Shown here one piece after another: positions 34,993 through 43,638 of a stretch of DNA of 64,000 nt. Positions within the stretch are counted from its first letter, which is position 1. Each line of letters opens with the position of its first letter. A model generated the notes under the pieces. That model made no database searches. It worked only from the letters and a program-made list of their open reading frames with translations, and was not told where the DNA came from. The stretch is from LVI-A0039 sp033105485 (GTDB taxonomy: Bacteria > Bacillota_I > Bacilli_A > UBA3375), in NCBI GenBank assembly GCA_033105485.1, contig CP136956.1, positions 186,001-250,000 of the forward strand. Reading direction: 5' to 3'. The position numbers and the translations under genes were made by a program.

Positions 34993-36816
34993 TTACACCA
35001 TCACTTTCAATAATTGTTGTTGTTCAGATATTTTTCCTTCTGCTACTGGAACAACATCTAAATAATCTTTTGTATTTGTTACAATAACTGGAGTTACTAC
35101 ACTATAACCTTCTGACTCAATTCCCTTGATGTCAAATGTTATTAGTTTATCTCCTTTGCTTACTTTACTACCTTGTTCTACAAAACTTTCAAAGTACTTA
35201 CCATCTAGCTTAATTGTATCCATACCTACGTGGATTAAAATCTCACATCCACTCTCTGATACTAATCCAATTGCATGTTTAGTTGGGAATAATGTTACTA
35301 CAGTTGCATCAAATGGCGCATATACTACACCTTCTGTTGGATGAATTGCTACACCTTGACCAAGTAATCCTTCAGCAAAAGCTACATCATCAATTGTATT
35401 TAAAGAACGTACTTCTCCGGCAATTGGAGTAAGAATATCTTCAGTTGTTTTAATTAAAGCTTCACTTGGTTCATCAACTACTTGCTCTTCATCTTTATAC
35501 ATAATTAAACCAATAATAGCTGCACCTACTGTTGCACCTGCTGTTGCGACAAGCATCCAAATTAATGAACTCATATCTCCAGTTTGTGGAACGTTACCTG
35601 GGAATGAGAAAATACCCATACCTGCCATTTGATAGACTTGTACACCCATAAGACCAATAAACATTGATGCAATACCTGAAACTATACAAGTAATAATGAA
35701 GTATTTTTGTCTAGGTAAAGTTACCCCGTAGATTGCTGGCTCAGTTACTCCAAAGATACCTGAAATGAATGCTGGGAATGCAATTGCTTTTAATTTCGTA
35801 TCTTTAGTTTTTAACCAAATTGCAAATACCATACCAGTTTGAGCAAAACTTGCTGTCCCCATTAAAGGTAAAATGTAGTCTGGAGTTCCACTAGTTAGGT
35901 TGATGATTGATGGGATTATGATTACCATGTGTACACCAAACATTACAAAGATTTGCCAGAAGAAACCTAAGAATAATCCGGCAAGCGCTGGACTGAAGCT
36001 ATAAATTGAATTCGTAATTAAAGCTAATAAAGCAGAAATTACATTTGCAATTGGTCCAATTATAATATATCCAATAGGGATCATAATTGATAACACAAGT
36101 ACCGGCACCATAAATGTTTTGATAACATCTGGAACTACTTTATTTAATCTCTTTTCTAGAGGCGCTGCTGCTGCCACAATGAAAATAATAGGTAATACTG
36201 ATGAAGTATATGTTGGCATAATTGTTTGACCAAAGAATGTCATCTCTACTCCATTAATAGTTGGGTAACATAAAATTGCCCCAAGCATAATTCCTAAGTA
36301 AGGGTTCATATTAAATTTTTTAGCTGCGTTGAATCCTAACACGACTGGGAAGAAATAAAACATTGAATCCCCAATTGCATAGAATAACGTATACCAAGAA
36401 CTGTCCATTGATAATAAACCAAAAGCAGTAAACATTGCTATAAATCCTTTAATAATCCCTGCTGCACATAGGATACCAATTGATGGCATCATAATACCTG
36501 AAAGAATATCAATTGCACGATCTTTTAGTGGCATTTTTTTAGTTGACACTGGCGCATCTTCCAAATTGATATTTGCTTGTTTAATCACTTCAGCGTAAAC
36601 ATCTGGAACATGATTACCTATTACAACTTGATATTGTCCTGCAGTTTTCATAACAGTTACAACACCATCCATATTTTTTAGTACATCATCTTGTGCAATA
36701 CTCTCATCTTTTAAATTAAATCTTAATCTTGTTACACAGTGAGTAACCGATATAATATTATCGCTCCCACCAATATTTTTTAGTATGTCATTTACTAACT
36801 CTGTATATTTCGCCAT
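34993..36816 (-). CDS. bglP: PTS beta-glucoside transporter EIIBCA
   Basis: 607 residues in the order IIB (1-90; phospho-Cys in SVTHCVTRLRF at about 26), IIC (about 105-440; ten or so membrane segments, GIFGVTEPAIYGVTLP), IIA (about 455-607; phospho-His in CEILIHVGMDTIKLDG). Takes up and phosphorylates aryl- or oligo-beta-glucosides. GGAGG before the ATG; a RAT-like RNA site lies in the 70-base gap to the antiterminator gene. Confidence 0.94.
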   Translation of the reverse strand: MAKYTELVNDILKNIGGSDNIISVTHCVTRLRFNLKDESIAQDDVLKNMDGVVTVMKTAGQYQVVIGNHVPDVYAEVIKQANINLEDAPVSTKKMPLKDRAIDILSGIMMPSIGILCAAGIIKGFIAMFTAFGLLSMDSSWYTLFYAIGDSMFYFFPVVLGFNAAKKFNMNPYLGIMLGAILCYPTINGVEMTFFGQTIMPTYTSSVLPIIFIVAAAAPLEKRLNKVVPDVIKTFMVPVLVLSIMIPIGYIIIGPIANVISALLALITNSIYSFSPALAGLFLGFFWQIFVMFGVHMVIIIPSIINLTSGTPDYILPLMGTASFAQTGMVFAIWLKTKDTKLKAIAFPAFISGIFGVTEPAIYGVTLPRQKYFIITCIVSGIASMFIGLMGVQVYQMAGMGIFSFPGNVPQTGDMSSLIWMLVATAGATVGAAIIGLIMYKDEEQVVDEPSEALIKTTEDILTPIAGEVRSLNTIDDVAFAEGLLGQGVAIHPTEGVVYAPFDATVVTLFPTKHAIGLVSESGCEILIHVGMDTIKLDGKYFESFVEQGSKVSKGDKLITFDIKGIESEGYSVVTPVIVTNTKDYLDVVPVAEGKISEQQQLLKVMV

Positions 36817-36842
36817 GAGTCCTCCTATTTTATGTGAATAGA

Positions 36843-36870
36843 AGGTTTAGCCAACTTAATGTTACTATCC
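36843..36870 (-). promoter_or_regulatory. RAT-like antiterminator site before bglP
   Basis: Reverse strand AGGATAGTAACATTAAGTTG then GCTAAACCT, matching the GGATNGTTAC...GGCAAAACC pattern of LicT/BglG target RNA. Unlike the site ahead of the regulator gene, no clear U-run terminator overlaps it, so here it may only modulate RNA structure or be a relic. Confidence 0.6.
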
Positions 36871-36888
36871 TAAAGATTCATACTTATT

Positions 36889-37734
36889 TTATTTTTTTGA
36901 TTTGTAGATCACATTCTCAATGTGAATTGTAAGGTAGATTTTTTCTTCCTTAGATAATGAATATGAATAGTCATTAAGTAAGTGCTGTTCAATTTTCTCG
37001 ACGCAGCCAAATGAATTTACATAACTTTTTTGAATCATGTCATAAAGTGCAGTATCATCGTCGTTTGTTAACATATAGTCATTGAATAATCTGTTTGCGA
37101 AAAACTTTAGGTGAGTGATAAATCGATAATAGTAAATAGACTCTGTATCAAAATTAACATTAAAGTAATATTTAACAATATTACTAATACCCTTAATTAG
37201 TTTAGTTGTCTTATAAACTTGCTCAATATTAGACTGTTCAAGTTCACTATCAATTATATGGGTTGCAATAAAACCTGCTTCATCTTCACTAAGTTTAATC
37301 TCTAGTTCTTCTTCAATAAGTTTTAAACCATACATTCCAACTTCAAACTCAGCTGTATAAAACTTTTTAAGTTCCCACAACATGTAGTTTGGTATTGGTG
37401 TACCATTTTTCATTCTAGTAACTGAACTATTTAAATGATCAGCAATTGCTAAACAAATGCTCTCATTAATTGTTTTCCCAGTTTTAAACTTTGCATATTC
37501 AACAATATTAATGGCAATTTGAAAATACTCAACATCAATAACTTCTAAGTATTTCTTAATTCCATCTAATCCTTTCGAGTCAGGTATTACAAACGTTTTA
37601 TTGATTGCATTACTATCTAATTGATCCCCACTTCGTTTTCCAAATGCTATTCCTTTTCCACCAACGATTTGTTCTCGGCCATCTTCACTTTTAATAATGA
37701 CAAAATTATTATTTAACACTTTATGTATTTTCAC
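36889..37734 (-). CDS. licT: BglG/LicT-family transcription antiterminator
   Basis: 281 residues: N-terminal co-antiterminator RNA-binding domain (1-55, MKIHKVLNNNFVIIK...GKGIAFGKRSGD) and two PTS regulation domains with the expected histidines: AIADHLNSS, FIATHIIDSE (PRD1), FITHLKFFANRLF and TIHIENV (PRD2). When beta-glucoside is transported it binds RAT RNA and prevents termination. It heads the operon and likely controls its own leader. Confidence 0.93.
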   Translation of the reverse strand: MKIHKVLNNNFVIIKSEDGREQIVGGKGIAFGKRSGDQLDSNAINKTFVIPDSKGLDGIKKYLEVIDVEYFQIAINIVEYAKFKTGKTINESICLAIADHLNSSVTRMKNGTPIPNYMLWELKKFYTAEFEVGMYGLKLIEEELEIKLSEDEAGFIATHIIDSELEQSNIEQVYKTTKLIKGISNIVKYYFNVNFDTESIYYYRFITHLKFFANRLFNDYMLTNDDDTALYDMIQKSYVNSFGCVEKIEQHLLNDYSYSLSKEEKIYLTIHIENVIYKSKK

Positions 37735-37750
37735 TCAGCCCCCTCTTATG

Positions 37751-37834
37751 AAAAAAAACCAACAAATAACATCTAGACATTACTCTAGTTTTTTGTTATT
37801 CATTGGTTTAGCTCACTTTTGTGATTACTATCCA
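37751..37834 (-). promoter_or_regulatory. RAT site overlapping a leader terminator
   Basis: Reverse strand: GGATAGTAATCACAAAAGTG then AGCTAAACC (37805-37833) is a LicT-type RAT. Its 3' end overlaps the 5' arm of a terminator, CCAATGAATAACA ... TGTTATTTGTTGG followed by eight T (37751-37806). The two folds are mutually exclusive, the classic BglG antitermination switch. Confidence 0.85.
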
Positions 37835-37849
37835 TATCATTACACACAA

Positions 37850-37878
37850 ATTGTAGCATAAAAAACATAAATATGCAA
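37850..37878 (-). promoter_or_regulatory. Promoter of the beta-glucoside operon
   Basis: TTGCAT (37873-37878), 17-base spacer, TACAAT (37850-37855) with TGC before the -10 on the reverse strand. Confidence 0.7.
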
Positions 37879-37988
37879 ATGTTTACAATTGCATTTGAAG
37901 AAAACATCTCATTAACTATAAGTTTACCCTTTTTTTACATTTTTACTAGTATATTTAGTATCATATGTTAAATGAGAAATGAGGAATA

Positions 37989-39197
37989 ATGAGAATTGAT
38001 AATATACAAATTAAGCAATTAATAGAAAAACATGGAAGTCCAATATATTTATATGACAAAAATCAGATAATTGAAAATATTGATACCATAAAAAATATTA
38101 GTAACAATCCGAATTTGGCAATTAATTATGCAGTTAAGGCTAATAGTAATCTAAATATCTTAAAGTTAATAAAAGAGCACGGTATGAAAGTTGATAGCAC
38201 GGGATACGGAGAATACATTATCAACCGTAATGCTGGATTTAGTGATGAGGACATTTATGTTGTTTGTAACAACTTAACTAAACAAGAACTACTTCTTCTT
38301 GCTAACCAGAATATTAGAATTTCTGCTGATTGTATTGATCAATTAAAAACTTTAAATGAAGTTGCACCAGGATATCAAAACGTGATGCTTCGTGTAAACC
38401 CAACTTTTGGTGCTGGTGAAAATGAAAGCATTATTACTGGTGGTGATAAACATAAGTTCGGTATTGACATTGATGATTTAATGCCTTGTATCAATTATAT
38501 CAAAGAGAATAATATGAAGCTAGTTGGAATCAACCAGCATATTGGCTCATTAAATTTAGACTATAAAACAATAGTGTTAGCAGTTACTTCACTTATTGAT
38601 TTAATTAATGCTAATAACATTATTGTTGACTTCATTAACTTTGGTGGTGGTTTTGGAATTAATTATAATCATGATACTAATAACCAATTGGACTTTACTA
38701 GTTTAAGGGCCGAACTTGATGTTATATTTACAGACTTCTTAAATACGTACCCAAACAAGGAGGTTACCCTTGAGTTTGAACCAGGACGTTATATCGTTGC
38801 AAATGCATCAATTTTAATTGGTACTGTCACTTCTATTAAGCGTCGTGGCAACGATATCTATATCGGAACTGATTTAGGCTTCTCTCAGCTTGCGAGACCA
38901 ACTATGTATAACTCACATCATCATATTTCATTTATTACTGATAATGAATTAAGACGCGAATGTCATGTTGTTGGGAACATGTGCGAAAATGGCGACTACT
39001 TATGCAAAAATAGAAAACTTGTTATTCCAGATATTGGTGATTTAGTAATTGTTCACGATACAGGGGCTTACGGATATAGTATGGCTTCTAACTTTAATAA
39101 TCGCTTACGACCAATCGAAATTATGATTGATGATCAGCAACACGAAGTTATTCGTCGTCGAGAAACAATTGAGGATTTATTAAATAGCTATAAATAA
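37989..39197 (+). CDS. lysA: Diaminopimelate decarboxylase
   Basis: 402 residues, a group IV PLP decarboxylase. Converts meso-DAP to lysine. PLP lysine in NYAVKANSN near residue 48, HIGSLN near 190, GGGFGINYN near 220, EPGRYIV near 265, CENGDYL near 330 and GAYGYSMASNFNNR near 360. GAGGAA precedes the ATG. It is a single gene, divergent from the licT operon and apparently not under an L box. It would complete lysine production from DAP salvaged by the 29.6-33.2 kb operon. Confidence 0.93.
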   Translation: MRIDNIQIKQLIEKHGSPIYLYDKNQIIENIDTIKNISNNPNLAINYAVKANSNLNILKLIKEHGMKVDSTGYGEYIINRNAGFSDEDIYVVCNNLTKQELLLLANQNIRISADCIDQLKTLNEVAPGYQNVMLRVNPTFGAGENESIITGGDKHKFGIDIDDLMPCINYIKENNMKLVGINQHIGSLNLDYKTIVLAVTSLIDLINANNIIVDFINFGGGFGINYNHDTNNQLDFTSLRAELDVIFTDFLNTYPNKEVTLEFEPGRYIVANASILIGTVTSIKRRGNDIYIGTDLGFSQLARPTMYNSHHHISFITDNELRRECHVVGNMCENGDYLCKNRKLVIPDIGDLVIVHDTGAYGYSMASNFNNRLRPIEIMIDDQQHEVIRRRETIEDLLNSYK

Positions 39198-39202
39198 AAT
39201 TA

Positions 39203-39232
39203 AGGAACTAGCAATTGCCAGTTCCCTTTTTT
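39203..39232 (+). terminator. Terminator of lysA
   Basis: GGAACTaGCAATTGCcAGTTCC hairpin followed by six T on the plus strand. Confidence 0.8.
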
Positions 39233-39248
39233 CTGTATTATTAAATTA

Positions 39249-39273
39249 AAAATGACTAGCTATTGCTAGTCAT
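39249..39273 (-). terminator. Terminator of the opp operon
   Basis: ATGACTAGC-AATA-GCTAGTCAT perfect stem followed by TTTTTA on the reverse strand, just after oppF. Confidence 0.8.
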
Positions 39274-39281
39274 CTTCTTTG

Positions 39282-40253
39282 TTATTTAGTCCACTCTGCT
39301 AATTCTTCATCACTACAGAATACTCGGTGAGTTTCTGATATTTGGTGGTCTTTAGGAGTTCTAAAGTCATCACCTTCTACATAATTATGAATTGAACCAT
39401 CATATGTAATTCTAGATCTTGATTTTTCAAAAACTGGATCAGTATGTGGAATTGCGCTTAACAATGATTTTGTATATGGGTGCACTGGATTTGCATAAAT
39501 CTCATCTGCACTTGCAAGTTCTAACATTTTACCTTTGTACATTACACCAATTGTATCCGAGATATATTTTACCATTGATAAATCGTGGGCAATGAACAAG
39601 AATGTTAAATCAAAATCTTTTTGTAATTGCTTCATTAAGTTTACTACTTGGGCTTGAATCGAAACATCTAATGCTGAGATTGATTCATCGGCAATAATAA
39701 ACTTAGGCTTTACTGCTAAACTTCTTGCGATTCCTACACGTTGTAATTGTCCACCACTGAACTCATGAGGATATCTTGAGATGTGGTAATCATTAAGTCC
39801 TACTTGACGTAATAATTCAATTACTTTTTCTTTAATTTCTTCTTTAGATTTTTCTGGTTGGTGAATTTTAATACCTTCACCGATAATTTGTTCAATTGTA
39901 AGACGAGGGTTAACACTAGCAAATGGGTCCTGGAAAATCATTTGCATATCGTTAGTTAACTTCATTTTACCTTTGTGATCTAAATCTGTAATATCACGTC
40001 CATCGAATGTAATCTTTCCACCAGTTGGATCATATAATTTGATAATACTACGACCAATCGTACTCTTACCACTACCACTCTCTCCTACTAATCCGAAAGT
40101 TTCACCACGACGAACGTTGAACGAAACACCATCAACTGCTTTTAAATCTGTTTTAGCTCCAAACATTTTTTCTTTTAAAGTTTTTTTCTCGTTGCTAGGA
40201 ATCTTGAAATATTGTTTTAAATCCTCAACTACTAAAATATTATCTTTACTCAT
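39282..40253 (-). CDS. oppF: Oligopeptide ABC transporter ATPase OppF
   Basis: 323 residues. Walker A GESGSGKSTIGRS, Q-loop MIFQDPFASVNPRL, signature FSGGQLQRVGIARSL, Walker B FIIADESISALDVS, and the oligopeptide-type C-terminal extension HPYTKSLLSAIPHTDP. Pairs with OppD to power peptide uptake. Walker B ends DE-S rather than DE-P. Overlaps oppD by 8 bases. Confidence 0.93.
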   Translation of the reverse strand: MSKDNILVVEDLKQYFKIPSNEKKTLKEKMFGAKTDLKAVDGVSFNVRRGETFGLVGESGSGKSTIGRSIIKLYDPTGGKITFDGRDITDLDHKGKMKLTNDMQMIFQDPFASVNPRLTIEQIIGEGIKIHQPEKSKEEIKEKVIELLRQVGLNDYHISRYPHEFSGGQLQRVGIARSLAVKPKFIIADESISALDVSIQAQVVNLMKQLQKDFDLTFLFIAHDLSMVKYISDTIGVMYKGKMLELASADEIYANPVHPYTKSLLSAIPHTDPVFEKSRSRITYDGSIHNYVEGDDFRTPKDHQISETHRVFCSDEELAEWTK

Positions 40254-41562
40254 TGATTCCTCCTCTTTCTTTATAGAATTTGATTTTTTCTGCTACTGAT
40301 TCAGGCATCTCAACTTTTGGTGCACTTGGATGTAATAACCAAGTCGCAGCATAGTGAGTGTCTGTAACCTTGAACATTGGCGGTTGCTCTTCAAAGTCAA
40401 TTTTTAACGCAAATTTATTTCTTGCTGCAAATGCATCACCTTTAGGTGGATTTAATAAGTTTGGTGGAGTACCATCAATTGTAAATAATGCTTGCTTTCC
40501 ATCTAACTCTAAATCTGGCATTGAAGCTAATAATCCCCAAGTATATGGGTGTGCTGGTTCATAGAATAATTCTTTACTGCTTGCACTTTCAACAATTTTA
40601 CCAGCATACATAACTGATACATAATCGGCAATATTTGCAACTACTCCTAAATCGTGAGTAATGAATAATACTGCGAAGTTTAATTTTTCTTGAAGTGATT
40701 TAATAAGTTCTAAGATTTGTGCTTGAATCGTAACATCTAATGCTGTTGTTGGCTCATCACAAATTAATAACTTAGGCTCACAAGCTAAGGCAATCGCAAT
40801 TACAATACGTTGTCTCATCCCACCTGATAATTGGTGTGGGTATTGTTTAGCCATCGCTTCTGGATTTTTAATACCTACTAAGTCTAAACATTCAATTACA
40901 CGTTTATCTCCATAAGCTTTAGGAACGATATCTTGTAATTTTCTTTTTGTATTACGGTTTTCACGTAAGAAAGCAATTTTACGTTTAACGTTACGAGCAA
41001 ATAACTCTTTACGTTCACTTCCACTTTCAATATCACGGCGAATTCTTTCTTGTTCTTGTAAGAAGTCTTCTTCAAAGTCAACTTGTGCTTTTTTATAAGC
41101 TTTATACTCAACTAAGTATGCCCCTTTATCGAAACCTTCAATTTTACCGTAACGCTCTTCATGTTCATCTAATTGTTCTTTACTTGGTAAGTGGTGTAAT
41201 TCCATTGCTTCACGAATTTGTGAACCAACAGTAAACACTGGGTTTAAAGAGGTCATTGGATCCTGGAAGATCATTGCAGCAAGGTGACCACGAATTAATT
41301 CATAATCATCCTTCTCGATTTGAAGAACATCAATTTCATCAATAATAATACGTCCATCTAAGAACCTTGTATTTGATTCAGGTAAAAGTCCCATGATTGA
41401 TTTACAAAGTACACTTTTACCACTACCACTTTCACCTACTAGACATGTGATTTCACCAGCCTTAATTTTTAAATCAACACCACGAATTGCTTGTACTTGT
41501 CCTGCGTGTGTAGAGAAGTTAATTTTTAAATCTTTTACTTTTAATATTGTTTTATTACTCAT
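40246..41562 (-). CDS. oppD: Oligopeptide ABC transporter ATPase OppD with insertion
   Basis: 438 residues, against about 335-360 usually. Walker A GESGSGKSVLCKS, Q-loop MIFQDPMTSLNPV, signature LSGGMRQRIVIAIAL, Walker B LLICDEPTTALDVT, C-terminal HPYTWGLLASMPDL. Between Q-loop and signature (about residues 120-200) lies a highly charged, helical insertion containing EYKAYKKAQVDFEED and RRDIESGSERKELF. Such long OppD forms occur in some Mollicute-related bacteria; the insert's role is unknown. Confidence 0.93.
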   Translation of the reverse strand: MSNKTILKVKDLKINFSTHAGQVQAIRGVDLKIKAGEITCLVGESGSGKSVLCKSIMGLLPESNTRFLDGRIIIDEIDVLQIEKDDYELIRGHLAAMIFQDPMTSLNPVFTVGSQIREAMELHHLPSKEQLDEHEERYGKIEGFDKGAYLVEYKAYKKAQVDFEEDFLQEQERIRRDIESGSERKELFARNVKRKIAFLRENRNTKRKLQDIVPKAYGDKRVIECLDLVGIKNPEAMAKQYPHQLSGGMRQRIVIAIALACEPKLLICDEPTTALDVTIQAQILELIKSLQEKLNFAVLFITHDLGVVANIADYVSVMYAGKIVESASSKELFYEPAHPYTWGLLASMPDLELDGKQALFTIDGTPPNLLNPPKGDAFAARNKFALKIDFEEQPPMFKVTDTHYAATWLLHPSAPKVEMPESVAEKIKFYKERGGINE

Positions 41563-42595
41563 CGTCTCCTCCTCTCATTTTAGGGTCGAATGCATCTCGA
41601 AGTCCATCCGCGATTAAGTTGAATGATAACATGATTGCAGAAAGCACAACACTTGGTGCAAATAAGATATATGGTTGTGTTCTTAAGAAGTCTTTACCAT
41701 TACTAGCTAATGTACCTAAACTTGGTACTGGAGCTGTAATTCCTAATCCTAAGAATGACATGAATGATTCAAAGAAGATTGCACTTGGAATTGAGAACAT
41801 AAGCCAAATGATAATAACACCCATACAGTTTGGTAAGATGTGTTTGAAGATAATCCCCATATCAGTTTGTCCCAGTGTTCTTGCACTAAGTACATATTCT
41901 TGTTCTTTAATTCTCATAACTTGAGCTCTTACCATACGATACATTGGAATCCATCCAGAGATTACTAATGCCATGATAAGTGGTAATAATCCTGCTCCTA
42001 CGAATACAATGATCATCATAACCCAAATTAAGTTTGGTACACTTCCTAAGATTTCAACTAAACGTTGTAAGAACATATCCATCTTTCCACCGTGGTAACC
42101 TGAAATTGCTCCAAGTGTAACCCCGATAAATAAGTCGATTACAGCGGCAATAAGACCAAATCCAATTGATACTAATGCTCCTACCATTGTTCTAACGTAT
42201 AAGTCACGTCCTTTATCATCTGTACCGAAGATAAACATTTTTGATTTTGTCTCTGTTTGACCGTCTACTTCATAGTTAAACTCTTGACTTGTAAATGGCG
42301 TAATAAACTTGTTTTCTACATCTTGATATTGCCCAATGTAGTTTGGATCTAATTGTCCATCAAAAGTCGTTACTGTATTGTGATAAGCTCCAAGCCATGG
42401 TGCTGTAACAGCTAATACTAAGATTGCTAATAGAACAAATGAAGATATAACAGCTGCTCTATTTTTCTTAAATCGCATTTTCGCATCTTGCCAAAATGTA
42501 AGTGAAGTTCCTTGTAATACTTCGTTATCCGCATTTGTATCAGTGGCAAATTCGAATAATTCAACTGGAATATCTTTTAAATCTTCTTTATTCAT
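41555..42595 (-). CDS. oppC: Oligopeptide ABC transporter permease OppC
   Basis: 346 residues, N-terminal cytoplasmic segment, six membrane segments and the EAA-type loop SARTLGQTDMGIIFKHILPN near residue 250. The first periplasmic loop (about 65-125) is typical of OppC. Partner of OppB in the membrane pore. Overlaps oppB and oppD by 8 bases each. Confidence 0.93.
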   Translation of the reverse strand: MNKEDLKDIPVELFEFATDTNADNEVLQGTSLTFWQDAKMRFKKNRAAVISSFVLLAILVLAVTAPWLGAYHNTVTTFDGQLDPNYIGQYQDVENKFITPFTSQEFNYEVDGQTETKSKMFIFGTDDKGRDLYVRTMVGALVSIGFGLIAAVIDLFIGVTLGAISGYHGGKMDMFLQRLVEILGSVPNLIWVMMIIVFVGAGLLPLIMALVISGWIPMYRMVRAQVMRIKEQEYVLSARTLGQTDMGIIFKHILPNCMGVIIIWLMFSIPSAIFFESFMSFLGLGITAPVPSLGTLASNGKDFLRTQPYILFAPSVVLSAIMLSFNLIADGLRDAFDPKMRGGDDE

Positions 42596-43574
42596 TTTTA
42601 CCTCCCGCTAATTTAATTCTTGGATCTACAAATACGTATAAGATATCAACGATTAAGTACATTACTAAAATTTGTAATGAAATAACTATTGTTGTTCCTA
42701 ATACTAAATATACATCATTTGATAATACTGCTGGTACTAAGTTTTTCCCGATTCCAGGAATTGCAAAGATTGATTCGATTACTAAACTACCTGTTGTTAA
42801 AGCTACTGTAATTGGTCCTAGGATAGTAATAACTGCTACTAAGATATTTCTAAATGCATGTTTGAATACAACTTTCTTATTACTTACACCTTTTGCTTTT
42901 GCAAGTGTAATATAGTTTGATCCTAAAACATCGATCATTTCAGTTCTTGTAACACGAGCTACCTGTGAAATCGCGAATACTGATAATGATACTACTGGTA
43001 AGATAATTGACAGAAGGTCACCTTTTGAATACATTGTAGGCATAATACCTAATGTTACTGAGAAGATATATTGGTTATAAGATGCTAAAACAAACGAAGG
43101 GAAACTAACACCTAATACTGCAATGAATGTTGCGAAATAATCCCAGAAACTATTCTTTTTAATAGAAGCTACAAGTCCTAATGCAACCCCCATAATTGTC
43201 CCGAAAATTACACTTGTTAAACCAAGTTGTAACGAGATTGGATAAGCTTTAGCAATTGTTTTGCTAACATCTCCTGTGTTTGAGAATGAGTATCCCATTT
43301 CAAATCCGAAGATAGAATCAGCGTCTCCTTCTTTTTCTGTTGTAATTAAACCACTAAGTCCTGTAATGTTTGTCATGTAATCAGCATACTGAACAATGTA
43401 TGGACGATCGAATCCATAAGTGTGGTCTAACTCCTCAATTTTTGTAAGTGGTAATCGGTCCGCATTTGGATACGGGTTACCAGGCATAAAGTACATTGCC
43501 GTAAATGTTATTGTAATAATGAACCACAGTGTAAATACCATCAGTCCAACTCTTTTTAAAATGTATTGTAACAT
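42588..43574 (-). CDS. oppB: Oligopeptide ABC transporter permease OppB
   Basis: 328 residues, six membrane segments, starting MLQYILKRVGLMVFTLWFI and MPGNPYPN as in OppB/DppB proteins; EAA loop LAKAKGVSNKKVVFKHAFRN near residue 225. AAAGGAG precedes the ATG. Follows oppA across a 64-base gap with a stable hairpin. Confidence 0.93.
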   Translation of the reverse strand: MLQYILKRVGLMVFTLWFIITITFTAMYFMPGNPYPNADRLPLTKIEELDHTYGFDRPYIVQYADYMTNITGLSGLITTEKEGDADSIFGFEMGYSFSNTGDVSKTIAKAYPISLQLGLTSVIFGTIMGVALGLVASIKKNSFWDYFATFIAVLGVSFPSFVLASYNQYIFSVTLGIMPTMYSKGDLLSIILPVVSLSVFAISQVARVTRTEMIDVLGSNYITLAKAKGVSNKKVVFKHAFRNILVAVITILGPITVALTTGSLVIESIFAIPGIGKNLVPAVLSNDVYLVLGTTIVISLQILVMYLIVDILYVFVDPRIKLAGGKNE

Positions 43575-43595
43575 CTATTTTCTCCTTTCTACAAA

Positions 43596-43625
43596 GATAA
43601 ATGAATGCTTACGCACTCATTTATC
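43596..43625 (-). promoter_or_regulatory. Intercistronic hairpin between oppA and oppB
   Basis: GATAAATGA / TTCATTTATC stem with a ten-base loop and only a short U-stretch. Probably protects the oppA mRNA or partly terminates, giving excess binding protein over permease. Confidence 0.6.
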
Positions 43626-43638
43626 AACTTTAATAAAA

